From DATCJA01 sp963814955 (lineage in GTDB: Bacteria > Acidobacteriota > Vicinamibacteria > Vicinamibacterales > UBA2999), in assembly GCA_963814955.1 (NCBI GenBank), contig CAWFEX010000002.1, forward strand, positions 62,001 to 126,000: 64,000 bases of DNA, given 5' to 3'. Positions within the stretch are counted from its first letter, which is position 1; each line of letters starts with the position of its first letter. Under the pieces are notes generated by a model. That model did not search any database, was not told where the DNA came from, and saw only the letters and a program-made list of their open reading frames with translations. The translations under genes and the position numbers were made by a program. This document shows, piece by piece, positions 60,257 through 64,000 of this stretch.

Positions 60257-62551
60257 TCAACACGGCAGCTCCACCGTGAACCGCGTCCCGCGCGGCACGT
60301 TGTCGGTGACGTCGATACTGCCGCCGTGTTCGGCGACGATGCGCCGGACGATCGCCAGACCAAGGCCGCTTCCCCGCCGCTTCGTGGAGTAATAGGGCAG
60401 AAACAGCTTGTCGCGCTCGGTCGGGGGAATTCCCGGGCCGTCATCGGCAACGACGATGCGCACGAGGCTATCGGCCTTCACGTGGTGTGCTTCGACGTCG
60501 ATGGCCCCACGCCGATCCATCGCTTCCACCGCGTTGTCGATGAGATTGATCATGACGCGCCGAATCTGCTCCGGATCCACGGATACACGCGGCAGCGTCT
60601 CGGCGAACCGAGGTCGAAGCTCGACGTCGGACAGGATGCCCTGATAGAGCAACATCACATCCGACAGCAGCGCGTGAAGATCCGTCGAGACGGCACGCGG
60701 GGCTGGCATCCGCGCAAATTGAGAGAACTCGTCGACGAGCCCCTTGAGCGACTCGACCTCCCCGACAATCGTCGTCGTGCACTCCTGGACGAGTGCGTGT
60801 GTCTGCGCCGGCGCGGTCGCGAAGTGGCGGCGCATGCGTTCGGCGCACAGTTGAATGGGCGTCAGCGGATTCTTGATCTCATGCGCAAGACGGCGTGCGA
60901 CTTCGCGCCACGCGGCGACCTTCTGCGCCCTGATCAGCGGCGTCACGTCGTCGAAGACGAGCACGATTCCTTCCGAGACGCCGTCTTCGCGCCTGAGGGG
61001 CGTCGTCATGACCGCCAGGTGGAGCTCGCGGCCATCGCGGAAGATGGCGACTTCCTGAGGTAACGCCTCCTCGCGGCTGCGAGTCGCTTCTTCGATGAGC
61101 GTCGCGAGCGGCTTCAGCTCTGGCGTGCCGAACACAGTGGATGCCGGGAGGCCTGACACGCTGGAATCGAGACCGAGCAGCCGCGACGCCGCAGCATTGA
61201 ACGTACGCACATGGCCGGCCGTGTCGACGGAAATCACACCAGTGGCGATGCGTTCGAGGATCGTCTCCACGTAGCGCCGCCGTGCTTCGACGTCCTGATG
61301 TTTCTGCTCGAGCTCGACCGCGGAACGCTCGAGCCTCCGGCGGCTCGTGGACAGATCGGCCGCCATGCGATTGAAGGCCTCGATCAGCGAGCCAAACTCG
61401 TCTCTGGTCTCCGGTTCCACGCGATGGTCCAGGTGGCCGGCGCCGATTTCGTCGGCTGCCGCCGCCAGCATCTGCACGGGGCGCGTGATGCGTTTGGCGA
61501 GGTAGAGTCCCATCCAGGTCGCCGCGACGAGAATCATCAACGTCAACATCAGGAAGAACGAGAGATAAACCCCGGCCAGCGGCTGCTTCAGGACGCGGAG
61601 CTGCTGATAGTCTTCGTACGCCTGCGTCATGCGTCGGGCGCGTGCGGCAAACTCCGCGGTGATGTATTCGCTCGCAATGACCACGCCTTCGCGGGCACCC
61701 CCCGGGCGGGAGCGGATTTCAACTGCGCTTCGAATCAGATCGCCCCCATCCGGCAACCGTTCGATGATGGGCGCCACTGGCGCGCCGCTGGTCGCGCGTT
61801 CCGCCAGCCGAAGGGCGGACTCGCGCGTGAACTCCCGGGGCAGCGAGGACGGACCGATATCGACGACCGGCACGGGAACCGGACGATCGGCCGCGCTGGC
61901 CGACTCGAGTCGATAAATCTCCACGTGGGCCACTCGGCCCTGCTGTACGTCCGGCTCGACACGCGCGCGCAAAACGTCGGCCGATGACGAAGCAAGGTCG
62001 ACGTCGCTGACGAGGCGTGCGAGTCGCTGGGCCTCAGCGGCCACCACCCGCAGCCGGTCCTGGTAGTAGTCGCCCGCAATCGTGTTCGCCGACGACAGCA
62101 CGTCATCCATGGGAGCGTTGAACCAGCGGTCGACGCTGTTGCGGATGAGCTCACTGCCGACCAGAAGCACGAGCACCGCCGGAATCAGCGTCATCCCAAG
62201 CAGTACCGCCACGAGCTTCGCGCGGAAGTGTGCGAACGGCAGCGAACGCCGCTTCTCAACGAACAGTTTGATGATGTTGCGCGCCAGGACGAAAACAAGG
62301 CCAACCAGGATCGTCAGGTTGGTCGCTGACAGCGCATAGAGCACGAATTCGGTAAGGAAGTCGGGCGCCAGGGTGGCCGACCGGCTCGCCAGCGCGAGCA
62401 GGCTCGCGAGCGCGGTCACGAGAACGGCGATGCCGATCAGAATCAGCCTGGTGTTGTCGCGGAACGGACGGCGAGGAGCAGGCGCAGCGGTCCGACTCGG
62501 CGGAGCCGGCGGTACTGGACGAGGCTGCGTTTCACGAAGTGTTAATGCCAT
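60257..62551 (-). CDS. NtrY-like membrane sensor histidine kinase
   Basis: A 764-residue kinase. Four N-terminal helices (LILIGIAVLVTALASLLALA, FVLYALSATNLTILVGLVFVLA and two more), a periplasmic region with Arg/Asp-rich loops, a helix and HAMP (GLYLAKRITRPVQMLAAAADEIGAGHLDHRV), a PAS domain (ILERIATGVISVDTAGHVRTFNAAASRLLG), HisKA with the phospho-His in RRLAHEIKNPLTPIQL, and HATPase_c (INLIDNAVEAMDRR, VADDGPGIPP, KRRGSGLGLAIVRRIVAEHGG). This layout is NtrY, which senses nitrogen or redox state in proteobacteria; the signal here is unknown. It is the partner of the NtrC-like regulator 110 bases downstream. Confidence 0.93.
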   Translation of the reverse strand: MALTLRETQPRPVPPAPPSRTAAPAPRRPFRDNTRLILIGIAVLVTALASLLALASRSATLAPDFLTEFVLYALSATNLTILVGLVFVLARNIIKLFVEKRRSLPFAHFRAKLVAVLLGMTLIPAVLVLLVGSELIRNSVDRWFNAPMDDVLSSANTIAGDYYQDRLRVVAAEAQRLARLVSDVDLASSSADVLRARVEPDVQQGRVAHVEIYRLESASAADRPVPVPVVDIGPSSLPREFTRESALRLAERATSGAPVAPIIERLPDGGDLIRSAVEIRSRPGGAREGVVIASEYITAEFAARARRMTQAYEDYQQLRVLKQPLAGVYLSFFLMLTLMILVAATWMGLYLAKRITRPVQMLAAAADEIGAGHLDHRVEPETRDEFGSLIEAFNRMAADLSTSRRRLERSAVELEQKHQDVEARRRYVETILERIATGVISVDTAGHVRTFNAAASRLLGLDSSVSGLPASTVFGTPELKPLATLIEEATRSREEALPQEVAIFRDGRELHLAVMTTPLRREDGVSEGIVLVFDDVTPLIRAQKVAAWREVARRLAHEIKNPLTPIQLCAERMRRHFATAPAQTHALVQECTTTIVGEVESLKGLVDEFSQFARMPAPRAVSTDLHALLSDVMLLYQGILSDVELRPRFAETLPRVSVDPEQIRRVMINLIDNAVEAMDRRGAIDVEAHHVKADSLVRIVVADDGPGIPPTERDKLFLPYYSTKRRGSGLGLAIVRRIVAEHGGSIDVTDNVPRGTRFTVELPC

Positions 62552-62559
62552 CGTTCCTT

Positions 62560-62584
62560 CGGAGGCCTGAAGGCCTCCGACTAC
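62560..62584 (-). repeat. REP hairpin upstream of the sensor kinase gene
   Basis: CGGAGGCCTGAAGGCCTCCG followed by CTAC (GTAG on the minus strand). It forms the outer member of a pair with the element at 62613. Confidence 0.7.
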
Positions 62585-62612
62585 CGTGAACGGTCGCTAC
62601 CAGTGGTGAATG

Positions 62613-62638
62613 GTAGCCGGAGACCTTCAGGTCTCCGG
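62613..62638 (+). repeat. GTAG-type REP hairpin beside nrdR
   Basis: GTAG then CCGGAGACC-TTCA-GGTCTCCGG, ending one base before the nrdR stop codon (read on the other strand). Its arm is the same as the insertion in the kinase gene at 27331. Confidence 0.75.
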
Positions 62639-63097
62639 TCAGTCTTTCGTATTCAGCAGGTCTTTGAGCTCGGTCATGAACTCCCCGATGTCGCGGAAAT
62701 GGCGATACACGGACGCGAATCGCACATATGCCACTTTATCGAGACGCTTGAGCTCCTCCATCACGATTGACCCGACCTCTTCGGTGCTCATCTCCTTTTC
62801 GGGGCGTTCCTGAAGGCTCGCTTCGACACGATCGGCGACGCCTTCGACGGCGCCGACGCTGACCGGCCGCTTCTCGCACGCTTTCAACAATCCGGCGATC
62901 AGCTTCTGGCGCTCGAATCGCTCGCGGCTGCCGTCCTTCTTGATCACCATATACGGGATCTCGTCGATCCGTTCATAGCTGGTGAACCGCCGGCCGCAGC
63001 CGAGACACTCCCTGCGCCGGCGAATGACCTCGCCTTCCTTACTCTCCCGGGAGTCAACGACCTTGTCGCCCAGATGGCCGCAAAACGGACACTTCAT
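62639..63097 (-). CDS. nrdR: transcriptional repressor of ribonucleotide reductase genes, NrdR
   Basis: A 152-residue repressor. The zinc ribbon has CPFCGHLGDKVVDSRESKEGEVIRRRRECLGCGRRF (Cys3, Cys6, Cys31, Cys34), and the ATP-cone domain has RFTSYERIDEIPYMVIKKDGSRERFERQKLIAGLLKAC and ELKRLDKVAYVRFASVYRHF. NrdR binds NrdR boxes upstream of nrd genes when bound to (d)ATP. No nrd gene is in the window. Its start overlaps the flippase-like gene stop (ATGA). Confidence 0.96.
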   Translation of the reverse strand: MKCPFCGHLGDKVVDSRESKEGEVIRRRRECLGCGRRFTSYERIDEIPYMVIKKDGSRERFERQKLIAGLLKACEKRPVSVGAVEGVADRVEASLQERPEKEMSTEEVGSIVMEELKRLDKVAYVRFASVYRHFRDIGEFMTELKDLLNTKD

Positions 63098-64000
63098 GGG
63101 AGCTCAGGCACCTCCTTGGTGCCGGCCAGAGCCTTGATTCGCCCGAAGCTGAGACCGTCCTGAATCATGAACACAATTCCGGTCAGGACCACCGGAAAGT
63201 AGGAAACGGCGTGCGTCACGATTGCCGCGGCAACCGCCGTGTCCTCCGGGGCGCCGAAAAAGGCCGTTACGCCAATACGGTAGGCCTCGTGATAGCTTCC
63301 GACGGCGCCTGGCGTCGGGACGGCCACCCCGATTACGAGCAGCGCCTGCAGCAGAAAGGTGCCCGCAAACGGCATCGCTATACCAAAGGCAATCGTGACG
63401 AGCCATGCTTCCGCCGCAATCGCCAGCCACAGCGGAAACGACCAGACAAACGCTGCCGCGAGAAACCGCGGCTCGCGCGCGACAGCGAAACCGCTGCTGA
63501 ACGTGCGTGCGAGGCCGGCCAGTTTGTCGGCCATGGCGTGCGGAAGCACGCGCGCGACGGTGAAGACGAGCCCGCCAATGCGTTCGGGGTGGGTGGCGAG
63601 AATCCACATCACGACCATCAGGACAATCGCCGTCACGCCCGCCAACGCGGAGGACACTTCGATGGCCCGAAGCAGCGCCGGCGGCAGCGCCCTCGGATCG
63701 GCGATGCCCCAGACATACAGCGCCAGCAACAAGAGAACGGCGATAAGGTCGAGCACCCGCTCCATGACGATGGTCGCGAGCGTGGCCGATACCTGGAGAC
63801 CTTCCTGTCGGGCCAGCAGATATGGCCGCAGGACGTCACCGGCGCGGGCGGGAAGCACGCCGAGCGCCGCAAAGCCGATGACCGTCGTCCGGAACGCGGT
63901 TCGAAACCGCGTCGGCCCAATCGGGTGAAGCAGGTACTGCCAGCGCCACGCACGAATTACGTAAGTGAGGATCACCGCGACGAAGCCCGCGAAGAGCAGA
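63094..64000 (-). CDS. flippase-like / lysylphosphatidylglycerol synthase TM-family membrane protein (5' end outside window)
   Basis: At least 300 residues, still open at the window edge, with seven or eight helices. WRWQYLLHPIGPTRFRTAFRTTVIGFAALGVLPARAGDVLRPYLLARQEG is the UPF0104/AglD-MprF-type signature (a loop with PxRxGDxxR). VERVLDLIAVLLLLALYVWG-like and GAVGSYHEAYRIG motifs follow. The family includes integral membrane flippase-like domains, sometimes fused to aminoacyl transfer domains, but here no such domain follows. Coupled to nrdR by ATGA overlap. Substrate unknown. Confidence 0.8.
   Translation of the reverse strand, partial: LLFAGFVAVILTYVIRAWRWQYLLHPIGPTRFRTAFRTTVIGFAALGVLPARAGDVLRPYLLARQEGLQVSATLATIVMERVLDLIAVLLLLALYVWGIADPRALPPALLRAIEVSSALAGVTAIVLMVVMWILATHPERIGGLVFTVARVLPHAMADKLAGLARTFSSGFAVAREPRFLAAAFVWSFPLWLAIAAEAWLVTIAFGIAMPFAGTFLLQALLVIGVAVPTPGAVGSYHEAYRIGVTAFFGAPEDTAVAAAIVTHAVSYFPVVLTGIVFMIQDGLSFGRIKALAGTKEVPELP

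Noticed and set aside
1..64000. tRNA, rRNA or SRP RNA genes
   Set aside because: I saw no cloverleaf or conserved RNA sequence by eye. A covariance-model scan was not possible, so short RNAs could be missed.

Overview
The window is high-GC bacterial chromosome, most likely from Acidobacteriota and probably a Vicinamibacteria-type lineage. The reasons are a protein kinase with PD40 beta-propeller repeats, an ECF sigma factor of the acidobacterial type, a PadR regulator beside a small membrane protein, secreted cytochrome c / ascorbate-monooxygenase-like proteins, and a dense scatter of GTAG-type palindromic repeats. There is no rRNA, no CRISPR array, no phage and no recognisable transposase; I saw no tRNA. 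The assignment is inference from gene families, because no phylogenetic marker was compared.

Layout. 1-5.1 kb: the end of an outer-membrane-barrel-like gene, a frameshifted DUF898 membrane protein, an M48 membrane peptidase, two secreted proteins and a GlsB/YeaQ protein. 5.3-11 kb (+): a PHP protein descended from PolX with a ruined polymerase site, a DUF2723 membrane glycosyltransferase, LolA and a secretin lipoprotein. 11-19 kb (-): a cell-wall block reading nagZ, ldcA, mpl, pxpB-pxpC fusion, murB, murA, which joins muropeptide recycling to UDP-MurNAc synthesis. 19-28 kb (-): a membrane protein, PadR, two secreted cytochromes c with an unknown protein between them, and a serine/threonine kinase broken by a repeat insertion. 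28-36 kb: three small secreted proteins, an ECF sigma factor, an alpha/beta hydrolase, an amidohydrolase, a GHMP kinase and a complete PolX. 36-54 kb (-): thiE, a TPR protein, the conserved run ffh-rpsP-khpA-rimM-trmD-rplS-rnhB, ribBA-ribE-ribD-ftsY, gpsA-plsY-thpR-cinA-pgpA, and an RDD protein with a TPR partner. 54-64 kb: ftcD, an ECF sigma with a putative anti-sigma gene, a MatC-like transporter, a D-threonine-aldolase-like enzyme, an NtrC/NtrY two-component pair, nrdR and a flippase-like membrane protein cut by the window end.

Three themes cross the window. First, about ten GTAG-plus-hairpin (REP-like) elements lie between or inside genes. They supply stop codons, a protein linker, C-terminal tails and one kinase disruption. 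Second, at least five junctions carry inverted arrays of 7-11 nt tandem units; each locus has its own unit but the same left-arm / spacer / right-arm design. I do not recognise this as a named element class. Third, several conserved genes (DUF898, khpA, thpR, a TPR gene, ftsY, nagZ, the kinase) are broken by single-base indels. Four of these are an extra base in a CGGTAC context, which looks more like systematic consensus error than biology and should be settled before any gene is called a pseudogene.
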